This document shows, in pieces, positions 1 through 10,208 of a stretch of DNA of 64,000 nt (position 1 is the first letter of the stretch; each line of letters starts with the position of its first letter). The translations under genes were made by a program, and so were the position numbers. The DNA is taken from contig CM035806.1 of assembly GCA_020466095.1 (NCBI GenBank), positions 122,011,168 through 122,075,167 of the forward strand. Reading direction: 5' to 3'. The stretch is from Chlorops oryzae. Taxonomy: Eukaryota; Arthropoda; Insecta; Diptera; Chloropidae. The notes under the pieces are model-generated. The model worked only from the letters and a program-made list of their open reading frames with translations, did not search any database and was not told the origin of the DNA.

Positions 1-710
1 GAGTTTCATTGACTGAGACTTCCCAATGAGAAATGGGGTTCGACAAAAGTCTTCCAGATCCTCGAAGTGCTTAGCAAAAATGAACAAATTTTTTGAGACA
101 TTTATTACCCACAATTAACCTACAAATGAAAAAATTCTCAAACTTTATTTAAGAAATAATATTTATAATACAATACAATATAAATATGTATTGTTTATTT
201 TACAATTTTTAATTCAAACACTTTGTCCCTAAACCATGATAAAAATGTGTTTTTGCAAATTGACAATGGTTAGTAAGAACTATTTTAAGATTTTGTTAGT
301 TTTATATGAATAATTTATAAATATCAGTGTGTAATTCAAAGAAAATTTAATTATAAACTTTCACTTATTTGCTTTTTTTAAACCTGCACATCCACATTCG
401 TTCGACAAGGCCCGACCATTCATCTCTTATTTGAGATTATATATATAGCAAGTGCGCTACAAACATTTTCGCTTCAGCAATCTGCTTGAAACGCTGTCGC
501 ATATTAGTTCGTATGAACGCAGAAATGGATTTCTGTTTAACCATTGAGTATAAATATCAAGAGTCAGAATCACTCAATTTTGTGTTTGCCTGTTTGTGGA
601 TGCGGGCGCGCAGTGCTATAAGGGGAATAATCGGCGTTTTTAATTTTTTAGCTTCGTCTATTTTTTCGTATTCGATGCGAACAATCGAAAGCAAATGCTG
701 AAAACATATA
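1..710. other. AT-rich DNA, no feature seen
   Basis: I see no coding region, tRNA or clear repeat terminus here. The short open frames have no recognisable motifs. Confidence 0.5.
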
Positions 711-959
711 TCGAGCCCTAACCGCGAAAATAACGTAAGCGACATATTTTTCGAAATTGACTTTTTGATGAAAATATGTTCTTCAGCCTGAAACTCATCA
801 CCTAGTAAAATATTACGACGATATGCTCAATATTAACGGAGATATTGCACTATAAGTTTTATAATTTGTATGCCAGTCAATGCAAAGGAGATCAGAAAAA
901 GCGCTCTCCTGTAAAATTTGATTTTTGTCGCTTACGTTATTTCCGCGGTTAGGGCTCGA
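711..959. mobile_element. MITE with 34-bp inverted ends and TA duplication
   Basis: The two ends are near-perfect inverted copies beginning TCGAGCCCTAACCGCG and running inward through AATAACGTAAGCGACA (711-744 and 926-959). A TA sits on each outer side (709-710 and 960-961). At 249 bp with no coding content, this fits a Tc1/mariner-type miniature element. The superfamily is inferred from the TA only; the inverted repeat is read directly. Confidence 0.8.
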
Positions 960-1039
960 TATGTATGTATATGTTCATTGATTAAAACATATTAACAAGT
1001 CTTCCGTAAAAATTCTGATTTTTCGTGTGTGCATATGAA
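960..1039. other. Unassigned spacer
   Basis: Short spacer between the MITE and the next repeat; nothing recognisable. Confidence 0.4.
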
Positions 1040-1470
1040 TTTATATGTTTACCCAATAAACACAACGATATCGTAACGATATCGAGGCAATATCGTTTTC
1101 TCTTAAAAATGTTTCGCGACGATAACTCGAGACGATATCGAGACGATTTCGATATCGTGAGAGAGTCACTTATCATTAGCGAATCGAGATTTTCATCGTT
1201 CTCGAATCGTTAACGAGCCTTAACTAGAATCGCTAGCGAATCGAGAATTTCATCGCTCTCGAATCGTTAACGGACGATTAGCCAAAAAATCATTAATTTT
1301 TATATTTAATGTTCTATTGCTGGTAACCACGCTTTTGAATCCACCGGCTGTGGGATTTGAACACCTAATCTTTTGATATCTAGTCATGTTTCTAGTCTGC
1401 TTACCCATTACGCCGTCTTCGCCGAATTGAAATGAATGACTTTTTTTCGTTTATAAGTTTAGCTTGATTC
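1040..1470 (-). repeat. Repeat with tRNA-like module, copy 1
   Basis: Read on the minus strand, it contains a tRNA-like block (about 1337-1426): an A-box-like GGCGTAATGGGTAAGC, a short arm with CTAG motifs, then a B-box-like GGTGTTCAAATCCC and CAGCCGG. The same block, with matching flanks, recurs on the plus strand at 60894-61060. Downstream of the module both copies share ATTAAATATAAA..TTAATGATTTTTT and then enter a tail rich in CGAATCGA/ATATCG motifs. A tRNA-derived SINE or tRNA-like satellite unit is the best guess. It does not fold as a functional tRNA by eye. Confidence 0.6.
1178..1274. repeat. Direct repeat, two ~40-bp units 57 bp apart
   Basis: AGCGAATCGAGA.TTTCATCG.TCTCGAATCGTTAACG occurs at 1178-1217 and again at 1235-1274 with few differences. 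It lies in the ATCG-rich tail of the tRNA-like repeat, so that tail is itself tandemly organised. Confidence 0.75.
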
Positions 1471-1908
1471 TATCCCAGTCAACACTGAACGTTACCATAA
1501 CGTTTTGTAAAGGTAACATAAAAACGTTGCAGTAACATTATTTTATTTTGTTTTGTTTTGGCACCGTAGTGGAAATGTTTTTACAAATGAAGTATTGAAA
1601 TGAATGAATTCATTTCAGCTTCATTACATGCTTGATACTTTTAGTGTGTAAATATACATTCTATACCTCTCTATACATCACCGGGTAAGTATTCCTGAAC
1701 AAGTTGAACAAATTTATGATGAAAAATTTGAACTCGAATATGTCTTCCCACTAAATATTTTTTGAAGCTTATAAATTCTTAGTTTTAAAATACTTTTATG
1801 CAATTCGACATCATAATAGGCCTATTATGATGTCGATTTTAAAATCATAATGAAGCATATTATGACACTAGATTTGAGAAAGTATAAAAAAAAATTTTAA
1901 AACAAACA
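1471..1908. other. Unassigned AT-rich DNA
   Basis: Contains a palindromic stretch (AACGTTACCATAACGTT.. followed by ..GGTAACATAAAAACGTT near 1486-1530) and an inverted ATAATAGGCCTATTAT near 1811. No gene was seen. Confidence 0.4.
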
Positions 1909-2420
1909 AAAAGCATGGCATACTACCAGGGTTTGTAATGAATTTCAAAGCGTGCAATAATAAATTTCAAAATGCACGCATTTCAAAAAATACAAGGCAA
2001 AAATAAGCAGAGCATACTACGAAGTTGTATAATAAAGAATTTCAAATTATAAATCTGTCAAATCAAAATAAAAAATTTCTTCACAAAAAAAATAAAAAAA
2101 TACGCTTTCTTAAATTTAGGTTAAAATCCAATTTGAAATCTTATTGCATAAAATATTGTTCGGCACTCGTGTCGAAACTCAGCTTTTTTCGCACTCGTGG
2201 TATTGTAAAACTCGGCTGCGCCTCGTTTTACAACATTTACCACTCGTGCAAAAAAAAGCTTCATTTCGACACTTGTATCGAAAATATCTATTATGAGCAC
2301 TCAAGAAAAAGAGTCTAAAAGAAATGTAATCAAACTCATAGCCAATACAGTTTTGAATAATATTAACTATACAGTTTAAAAATTCTCAAAAATTAAACTC
2401 TACAAAGTTATAGTCGAAAC
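1909..2420 (+). repeat. Interspersed repeat with GTGTCGAAACTC motifs
   Basis: Part of this stretch (about 2217-2293: GCTGCGCCTCGTTTTACAAC onward) recurs almost exactly at 52915-52991, and a blurred version is found at 2875-3300. The short arginine/lysine-rich frame crossing it has no domain signature. Probably a noncoding repeat. Confidence 0.6.
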
Positions 2421-2440
2421 GTAGTGATTAAAAATTTATG

Positions 2441-2874
2441 ATATACCCGACATCACTCTGTGTCGAGTTGATGATTGCGTTTGTATAATTTAGTGTAACT
2501 ATCCCAGAACCAGTCGAAGTATAGACCATACAAAATATAATAAAAAGATGCAGTCACCATGGATGTTTATTTTCGTTTAGAATTCACGTTGTCTGAAATC
2601 CGTTCTTTCAAATGCCGTTTGATATGTCACAGCTGTCATTACATGCTGATACTTACCGTTGTCTGTCATTCTTACTGTTATACAGATTTTCTTATCGAAG
2701 AAGTTGACTAATTTGTACAAAATTTGGTAATCGATTGCTCAGGCAAATATTGAGTAAGAACTGTTCGAAATGACTTCTTCGCATCGGACCATTATTAGGG
2801 CCTCCAAACTAGGGTCTGTCATATTTAAAATCCTAAAGCTCTTAAAATCAGACTTTGTATCGAAAATTTCAATG
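2441..2874 (+). repeat. Diverged DINE-1-like repeat, copy 1
   Basis: Begins ATACCCGACATCACTCTGTG, a mutated form of the terminal hairpin seen intact at 47769 and 48496. It then follows the same order: CCCAGAACCAGTCGAAG, a CATACAAAATATA block, a degraded GTCTGT region, TTATCGAAGAAGTTGA, and ACTAGGGTCTGTCA. It is heavily substituted compared with the two clean copies. Family placement rests on architecture. Confidence 0.65.
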
Positions 2875-3660
2875 AAAAGCATGGATATGCAGTTTGTATG
2901 ATTTAAAGCCGTTCAATAATAGAATTACAAAAAAGATTAAAAAATAAAGGCAAAAAGAGAGCTACAGAGTTGTTATAAGAAGTCTTCAATTATATGCTGG
3001 GTCATATTTACATAAATGTTTGTCAGTTCAATCAAAATAAAACAAGTAAGGGTGTCTTATAGTCAGGTTAAAGTCCTTTGAACATTGCATAAAATATTGT
3101 ATCGGCACTCAGTGTCGAAATAAGCTTTTTCGAATCGGAGTTTTAAGGACCATAGGCTGCCCATCCGACTTTTTAAACATTTCTTTGAAAAAAAAGCTTC
3201 ATTTGCGACGCTTTTATCAAATTCTATTATGAGATTCAAAAAAAGTCAAAAGTGTAACAAACTTACATATACAGTCTTGAATATATACTATAGTTTAAAC
3301 ATTGAAATTAAATTTAGTCAATAAAAAAATTTGTTCCGCTTGTTGAGGCATTTTTTGGGATTGTGTGACAACCCAGAATAGCAAGATACCCCATAAAAAT
3401 AAAGAAAAGATCCGTACAGGAGATTCTTTAGACATCCTCTGAACTGTAGTCTTACTGTCATTGTCCGTCCATGTTGCTTCGCATACAGTTTTTTTCAAGA
3501 GTGAGCTAATCTTGAAAACGTAGCTGCTAAGGCGACAGAGTAAGAACAGATTCGAGAAGACCGATCGGACCGACTTTAGACCAACTAGGATCATGTCTAA
3601 AAATCGAAAGCTGCTTCTGTGACTTGAATATTTCAATGAACATTTTGATGGTTATTTTAA
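2875..3660. repeat. Mosaic of two repeat families, heavily blurred
   Basis: 2875-3300 aligns alternately with the 1909-2420 repeat and with the reversed DINE-1-like repeat; AACAAGTAAGGGTGTC at about 3047 is its terminus. 3350-3640 follows the DINE-1-like repeat again in plus orientation (CCCAGAATAGCAAGATA, CAGGAGATTC.TTAGACAT, CCGATCGGACC). The segments read like an average of two sequences rather than a clean insertion. The 113-residue minus-strand frame here (3295-3636) has no protein signature. Confidence 0.5.
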
Positions 3661-4439
3661 CTTCGACTAGATTCATGGAAGTGTTGAAAAACGTTTTCAT
3701 ACAAACGTCTTATATAGCTCGTTATATTTCATTGATGTTGTGTTCGAATGCAATATAATTATTTGTTGTTGTAGCATTTTTATTTGAAGCGATTGCCTTA
3801 CAAAAATGCAAAAGAAATAAAAATAAAAAAATTGAAATCCTTAAAAATTGAATTCTTAAAAGTATGAAAAAATCTTAAAACTAAAAAAAGAGCAGAAAAT
3901 AGTTTTTCAAAAAGAATTTTGTTTTTTTAAGTTTTACTATTGACGGAATAAAATGTTTGTAATTTACGCAAATATTTCGCATGTTTTAATCATGGAAGCT
4001 TCTCTGAAATATTTTTTAACAGGTTATTTCAGCAAAACTGCAATTTGTAATTTGTCCGACACTCAATCTCTTGATATTTATACTCAATGGTTCAACAAAT
4101 GCTTCAAAAACGATGTCAAAACTTCTAAGCAAAACATACATACATATGTACCTTTGCACACATACAAGGTTCAGTCCATTAGAAAAAAACCACGCAAATA
4201 CAAATATATTGTTCAACGGCAGTTTTTTGTAGCTTCCACACTCCTTCACATACCTTTCCGCGCACGTGCCAAAAGCTATCCAACCAAATTTTAGCTCTTC
4301 AAACCGCTTCCAGCTCGAAAGGCTGCAGCGGAACATGTTTGACCAAAAGGCGCCTATATAGTACTACATGAGAGCCAAACCATAAAACCCATTATTTTAC
4401 CCTTATGGGAACTCTTTAGACTATATACTCTTTGCCTAA
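3661..4439. other. Unassigned AT-rich DNA
   Basis: No recognisable gene. Open frames of about 110 codons on both strands (3953-4336) overlap each other and lack known motifs, so I do not call them. Confidence 0.4.
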
Positions 4440-4484
4440 AATAGGTGAGAAATTACCAATGTTGGAACTATTTTGCTAGTTGGG
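4440..4484 (+). repeat. Isolated right end of the CCCAA-ended element family
   Basis: AAAATAGGTGAGAAATTACC...GGAACTATTTTGCTAGTTGGG matches, in inverse, the left terminus of the element at 53064. I could not find a matching left terminus upstream, so this is a truncated copy. Confidence 0.6.
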
Positions 4485-5823
4485 ACCCCCACCCCTCATA
4501 TAACGAGAAATCCTAACTTCCCTAATTTTTATCCTAGAGAGTTGAAATTAGATACATAGATTGACGGACATAAAAAAACGAGCAAAATGGGAAAAAATTT
4601 ATAATGCCATGCCTACATTTTTAAAATACGCCCCTTAAAAGTTTTAAGATTTATAGCATATTTATCCTTATAAAAATTTTCGAATTAGATACAAAATGCG
4701 AAGAATTTTTTGCGGATTTGTAAACTTAAAACACATATTAATCAGAAAACAAAAGCAGTTTTGGTCATGCGCAAGCTCTATAGAAAGTATATTCAAGTGA
4801 AAACGCGCGAAAATGCAAAGGATAAAGCGCCTCTTCACTGTGTTGAATATCGTTGATACTATTCAAGAAATATAATTTTCATTGATTTTTTTTCGATATT
4901 TGGGTTAGAAAATCTCCAATTTTTATTGAGCATAGTTTTAAAACAATTAAAATTTTTTAAAAATGCGTACAATTTTACAATGAAACTATACAAATCTGTA
5001 TTTTACATTCAAGGTATATCAAATTCATAAATAAATATAGAACTTAGTTTTACAAAGACTCTCTACCAGAGCTTCTAAATTCTGAGTCTGATGAAATAAA
5101 AGCCTCAAAATCTATATTTTAAGACGATATACTGTCATCATCATCATCATTAATAAATAAAACGTAATTTTCCAATTCTTTGCACAATTGTTTTTTTCTC
5201 GTGCACAGTTTTCTATATTTGTGGTTCAGAGGATAGAAACAAATGCTAAAAAACAATGTTATATTTTTCTCTAGAACTTTTTCTGGCATTGTGTAATTAT
5301 GTTCCTATTTTACAAGCAACATGTCATAATCAATTTCAATAATTTGCATTTTAAATGCACTTACACTCAAACGTGTTTCGAAAGGCGAGCTTAGCCAATT
5401 CGAGTATTTTGTAAGGAACCGCGCTTTGTATCGTGTGCAGCTATTCCACCGAGTGTAAAATTGCAAACTAATTATCCTTACTCTTTTTTTTTAGGTTATC
5501 TTCATCAATATTTTCATTTATTTCATTTTTGGCAAATGAAAACAGTTCGCTTTACTTTTCTGTTGATATTTTGTGGGAACCCGCTATCCAAACGTGCAAC
5601 AAATCGACAATTTTTAACTCCGAGGTCACTATAGAAAAAAACGCTCTAATTGCGAACGGAGCACATTGGGGCAGCCTATCTTTTTATGTTATTCTACATA
5701 CTTATTGCAACAATATTTTATAAAAATTAAAAAAGGGAAATTTGGGAAATTGAGAAATTCAATTTTAAAAATTAAACTTTATTTCAAATTAATTCAACTT
5801 GTTATTGTTTACTTTAAACCAAT
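4485..5823. other. Unassigned DNA
   Basis: Contains a short ATC run near 5128-5150. No gene or clear repeat terminus was found. Confidence 0.4.
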
Positions 5824-6935
5824 CCCAAGCAGCAAAATAGAGCGATTCGACCAGCAGCAAGTCGAATCGACCTATTTTGGTTGAAAATACCCTATTTCTG
5901 ACCTATTTTCCGGCCTTAAATATGACCTAACTTAAAAGTCCGTTTCGAAGGTCCAAATTACCTCTATTCTACCTATTTCATGACTTCAAAGTCGCTTCGA
6001 CTTCCAAGTCGATTTTTGGTCGAAAATAGGTAAAAAAATTCCCTATTGAGTGACTTAAAATTGACTTAACTTTGAATTCCAAATTAGGTAATTTTTCAAG
6101 GCAAACAGACCAATTTTTTGACTAAAATTCGACTTTAAAGTCCGTTTGACTTATAGGGCAAAATAGGGTCAAAAGTTGACTTATTTTGTTGCATGCTTCG
6201 ACTTCAAAGCCGAGCGGACTTGATTTTTGGACTTCATAGTCGGTTTGACTTTAAAGTCGAAATAGGTCAAAATAGGTCGAGCTCCGCCATGTTTTTTGAA
6301 TGGCAAATTGAGAATTATTCTTCTGCATATGTTTTTTCTTTAAGAAAAACAATTTTTTTAAAGCAATATTTATTTAATTTCCATCAATGAGAAAGCCCCT
6401 TAAAAATGAAGAAGTAGAAGGAACACTTTCACGAAAAATTCTCAGCGGGCATATGTTTTTGGGACTTATTAAGCGCAAAATAATTTTTAATGAAGTCCAT
6501 ATTTTATTTATTATTTATTTCTTAAGACACATGAAGAAGAAAATCTCTCGTTCATTTCTGCTTTCGAGTAATACGAATGACTGAGTAAGATATTATGTAT
6601 TTATATCTTTCTCTGTTACTCTCTCTCTCACTTTTTTCGTTTCCTTTTACGTTCTCTTTCGTTTTACTCATAAGTCCAATTAGGTCGAAAATTGGTCATT
6701 GCGACTTCTTTTCGACTAATATTAGGTAAACGGACTTCTTTTCGCCCTGACTTTGAAGTCGAAATGCCCTATTATGACCTATTATTACCGCCAATCGACT
6801 TCCAATCTATTCCCCACTTACGTCGACTCGACGTCGAATCGACGTAATTTCGACCTATTTAGGTTAGGTCAAGTAAATATTCTGACCTAATATAGGTAAG
6901 AATTTACCAATTTTCGACCAATTTTGCTACTTGGG
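5824..6935. mobile_element. Non-autonomous element with CCCAAG...CTTGGG ends
   Basis: Ends are CCCAAGCAGCAAAATAG and its inverse CAATTTTGCTACTTGGG, each with AT just outside, suggesting a 2-bp duplication. The interior (about 5840-6300 and 6660-6920) is packed with short degenerate inverted and direct motifs: GTCGAAATAGG, GACTTTAAAGTC and TCGACCTATTTT. It has no transposase frame. Relatives lie at 51433-52205 and 53064-56918. I do not recognise the superfamily. Confidence 0.75.
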
Positions 6936-6937
6936 AT

Positions 6938-7030
6938 GGCAGTTAACGTATTATAAACAAATTTAAAATAAATAAAGGTTACCTGGTAGTACTAACTTTA
7001 TATTTTAATTTGACAAATTATAAGTACTTA
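6938..7030 (+). repeat. Repeat A, part 1 (left of MITE)
   Basis: AAGGTTACCTGGTAGTACTAACTTTATATTTTAATTTGAC matches, in reverse, 48435-48487. It is the left part of a repeat whose copies also lie at 31431-31581 with 39616-39720, and at 47690-48495. Confidence 0.75.
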
Positions 7031-7678
7031 GGCTAGGCGCCGACCATTGGCCATTTTTTAGTTGGAAAAGTGCTCTTGCGCGCCGACTATACAATTTTAA
7101 ATTGTGTACTTTCAATTCAATTAATTTATTACACTGTGATAGTTTTTTTTTTTAATTTTAAAAGACAAGACCAGTGACAACGGTTTCCCCCTTATTTCAG
7201 GCACGGGGAATCGAACTGCATCATTAGTTTTTTGAGTTATCGGTAAGCCTTCATGCAAAAAATTTTTTGGCCACTTTTTGGCCCATATCTATGTTTAAGT
7301 TGAAGTTGTGTATTTTTAACTGGTATCAAAATGTAGTTTACGATACGCTCAGTAATTTTTTCTAAAACACTGTTATTATAAAATGGAGCGTTAGGGAGCT
7401 ATACGCGTTTAAAAGTGCGAAAAATTCAAATTTCTTGCGAGATGTTTTCTTGCATACTCTTAGGATGTGCCTTAAGCATATATTCATGACTTTAACTTTC
7501 AACATATTTCATAACATACTTTTAGGAGTAAACAAAAATATTTAAATATATATTTTTCAACTTACCTCATTTCCTTATTCTTCGCTTATTCTACTGGAGC
7601 GAAAACATATAGTTCTGTGTGCCACAAACACCCAACATCAAATTGGCCAACTGAAAATGGAGTAGTCGGCGACTAGCC
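7031..7678. mobile_element. PIF/Harbinger-like MITE (TTA duplication) inside repeat A
   Basis: Inverted ends GGCTAGGCGCCGACC.. and ..GTCGGCGACTAGCC are flanked by TTA on both sides (7028-7030, 7679-7681). The paralogous copy of repeat A at 48360-48487 lacks the element and has a single TTA at the same place, which confirms boundaries and duplication. No coding capacity. Superfamily is inferred from the 3-bp TTA. Confidence 0.85.
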
Positions 7679-7681
7679 TTA

Positions 7682-7990
7682 ATGATCGGATCACAACTCA
7701 CAAGTATAGAGCAACTAAAGCACAAGTAATTATATTGAAGTTTTTGTACTCAAATACAACAATTTCCATAACTTCAAAGTTTGAGAGCATGCAATGGCTA
7801 AACATATTGACATAATTCTTTTTAATTTTTCTTAATATGAATATTATCTATCGAAATACATAAAATTATTTTAACAATTCGAACCTTGATTTTTGGCATT
7901 TTTTTCCGCTCACGTGACATTGTGCGCCGTCTTCGAAATTCAACACCTTTTTTCACGTCTGAAACGCCCCACCCAACAGTTCTTTTTCAA
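7682..7990 (+). repeat. Repeat A, part 2
   Basis: Begins ATGATCGGATCACAACTCAC. Parts match 48361-48432 (reverse), 39616-39720 (reverse) and 31480-31581 (reverse, ATTTTTGGCATTTTTTTCCG region). Noncoding; family unknown. Confidence 0.75.
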
Positions 7991-8400
7991 AACTGTTTCT
8001 AAAAAAAACCATTACAGTTTTAATCAAAGATTTATTTGAAAAGGATAGCTGAATAGTCGTTAATTAGAATACCACTGCTAGATTTCATAAATACCAAACA
8101 AGCAACTTTCTTAGTGTTGTAAGTCAAGAAACGACGTGTCTATACCCCGCATTAGTCGTGAAGTGTGTCGGCCGCGATATTTCGAGCTCCTGAAAGTTGA
8201 TTTATAAACACAGTTCCGAACAGAGTTCTCTATTGAAAAGTATACGTACGTGCTTGACTTCAAACCAGTGGGTGAGTTTCCGTCCTGGACACTGTCTATT
8301 GTCGGATTCCATAGGTTTCTTCAAAGTGAAAGAAAACCGAAATTTCTTTTCTTTAAATCAAAAACATTACCTGAATTCGGCGTATAACCATCCTGCTCAC

Positions 8401-8579
8401 CATATAGAACTATAGCTGCAACTTCGGAAAAAACCTATTACGTGGTACACCACACATTATATTACGTGGTTCACCACAACACTCGACTTATGGCGTGGTT
8501 CACCACAGTTGAACTTTTTCACCAAATCAGGCCATAACGCGCCGAAATTTGGCCGAAGTTGCAGCTATAGTTCTATATG
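8401..8579. mobile_element. 179-bp palindromic MITE with 8-bp duplication
   Basis: The ends are inverted copies of about 27 bp (CATATAGAACTATAGCTGCA...). The 8-bp direct repeat CTGCTCAC flanks it exactly (8393-8400 and 8580-8587). The core carries three copies of a GTGGT.CACCA motif. An 8-bp duplication of the form nTnnnnAn fits the hAT superfamily. It lies in the presumed 5' UTR of the Jockey LINE, so it is younger than the LINE if the LINE start is correct. Confidence 0.88.
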
Positions 8580-8655
8580 CTGCTCACGATAAACTGACAG
8601 AGACAGCTGGTCGCTATAGCTGTTCCTAGCTGATAGCTGTTTAGTTGCTTGCGAT

Positions 8656-10208
8656 ATGCCCATTGATCGCTCGCCAACGAATACTGCAGACACAAACTAA
8701 AATAAAAGCCAACCTTTCATCACAGATGTCGCTGTAAGCCAGCCACCCAGAAAACCACTTCCTTGGAATCACGAAAAGCTTGATCCCTCTGAATCTTCTA
8801 TTCAATTTTCGACACTAAAAACCCAATTCCAGAGGAAAAGAGCCTACTCCACCAGCGGAATAAGCTCCAATGGAGTAATCGGAAAGAGCTTACAGTGTGA
8901 AAATTCATGTTCACCCCAGCTACATTGGAATCTTCAATGCCAAACTCCCTCTTCGATCATAACTGATCTCAATGAGAAGCAACACACACCATCGGGCTCT
9001 GCTAAAAAAGCATCCTTCGTGCAAACGGGAATCGATCGCTACACGAAAATAATAAAAAGAAAGCTAAGCCCACAGAATAAGAACAAACCACGAGATAAAA
9101 TGCAAAAACTAAGCGAAAATGTCAGAAATGGCAACAGATTTCAAATATTAAGCGACGAAGGAGTAGAAGATGAAGCAATGGTAACGAAGGTAGCCAAGCC
9201 GCCACCTATTTATATAAGACAACAAAATTCAAGTGGGTTGGTGAATTTGATTAGTAAAGTAATCGGTAAAGATAATTTCTACGTTGTGCCCCTCAAAAAA
9301 GGAAACATTTACGAAACAAAGATTCAAGTAGTAAATGAAATTCAATACCGCCAAATAGTTGCTGAACTTGAAAACAAAGATAAGCAGTTTTACACATATC
9401 AGCTTAAAAGTAAGAAAGGCATATCAGTTGTCATTAAAGGCATTGAGCCTGGGTTAGATCCTAATGAAATAAAGGAAGCACTAAAAGAAAATAATTTTGA
9501 AGTAAAAGTATATTCAACATACTAAACAAAAAACGCCAACCACAACCGCTGTACAAAATAGAACTGACGCCCTATGATGTCAAGCTGAAAAGAGGTGAAG
9601 TTCACCCCATTTATCTGCTTCGATTCCTTTTAAACAGGAAAATCACAGTAGAGGAACCACATAAAAAAAATGACCTAGTACAATGCAACAACTGTCAGGA
9701 ATACGGACACACTAAGGCATACTGCAAACTAAGCAACGTATGCGTAATCTGTGCTAAAAACCACAACACTTCCGAATGTCCGTAGAGCAAAGACAACGCT
9801 ACCGTCAAAAAATGCGCAAACTGTGGCGAAAACCATACGGCCAACTTTAGGGGCTGCCCCGTATATGCAGCTCTGAAGCAAAAATTTAACGTTGCCAGAC
9901 AACGGGTAAATCAATCGAAATTTCCTAATATTGCATCGAGCGAATTCCCACAACTTCCAACCAACTTAGCACCTCAGCCAATGGCTCCTAATCTGCGTGC
10001 TTAGCAAACAAGCTACGCTAAAGTTGTCGCACAAGCTCCGGCACTTTCTAATGATCGAAGCGCAATTACTAATTTAGAGTCAATTCTCAAATCCTTTATG
10101 CAAAAGCTTGAAAAATTCATGGATTTTGTGCAAAGCATGATGAGTAATCTAATGGGAAGCATGGTACAAAACCAGAACATAATTAATAGATTAATTAACG
10201 CAGAATGA
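8656..10208 (+). pseudogene. Jockey ORF1, gag-like nucleic-acid-binding protein (broken)
   Basis: The likely start is the ATG at 8656 (MPIDRSPT); the frame meets TAA at 8698 after 14 codons, then stays open without another stop to 9525. Near 9500-9510 the frame slips by one base, probably a lost A in GTAAAA, and continues in the next frame. There it encodes three CCHC-type knuckles: CNNCQEYGHTKAYC, CVICAKNHNTSEC and CANCGENHTANFRGC. Further TAG stops lie at about 9784 and 10003. The final TGA (10206-10208) overlaps the ORF2 ATG as ATGA. In Jockey LINEs ORF1 binds the element RNA. This copy cannot make it intact. Confidence 0.85.

Noticed and set aside
3953..4336. Overlapping ~110-codon frames on both strands
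   Set aside because: Mutually overlapping, no domain; likely chance.
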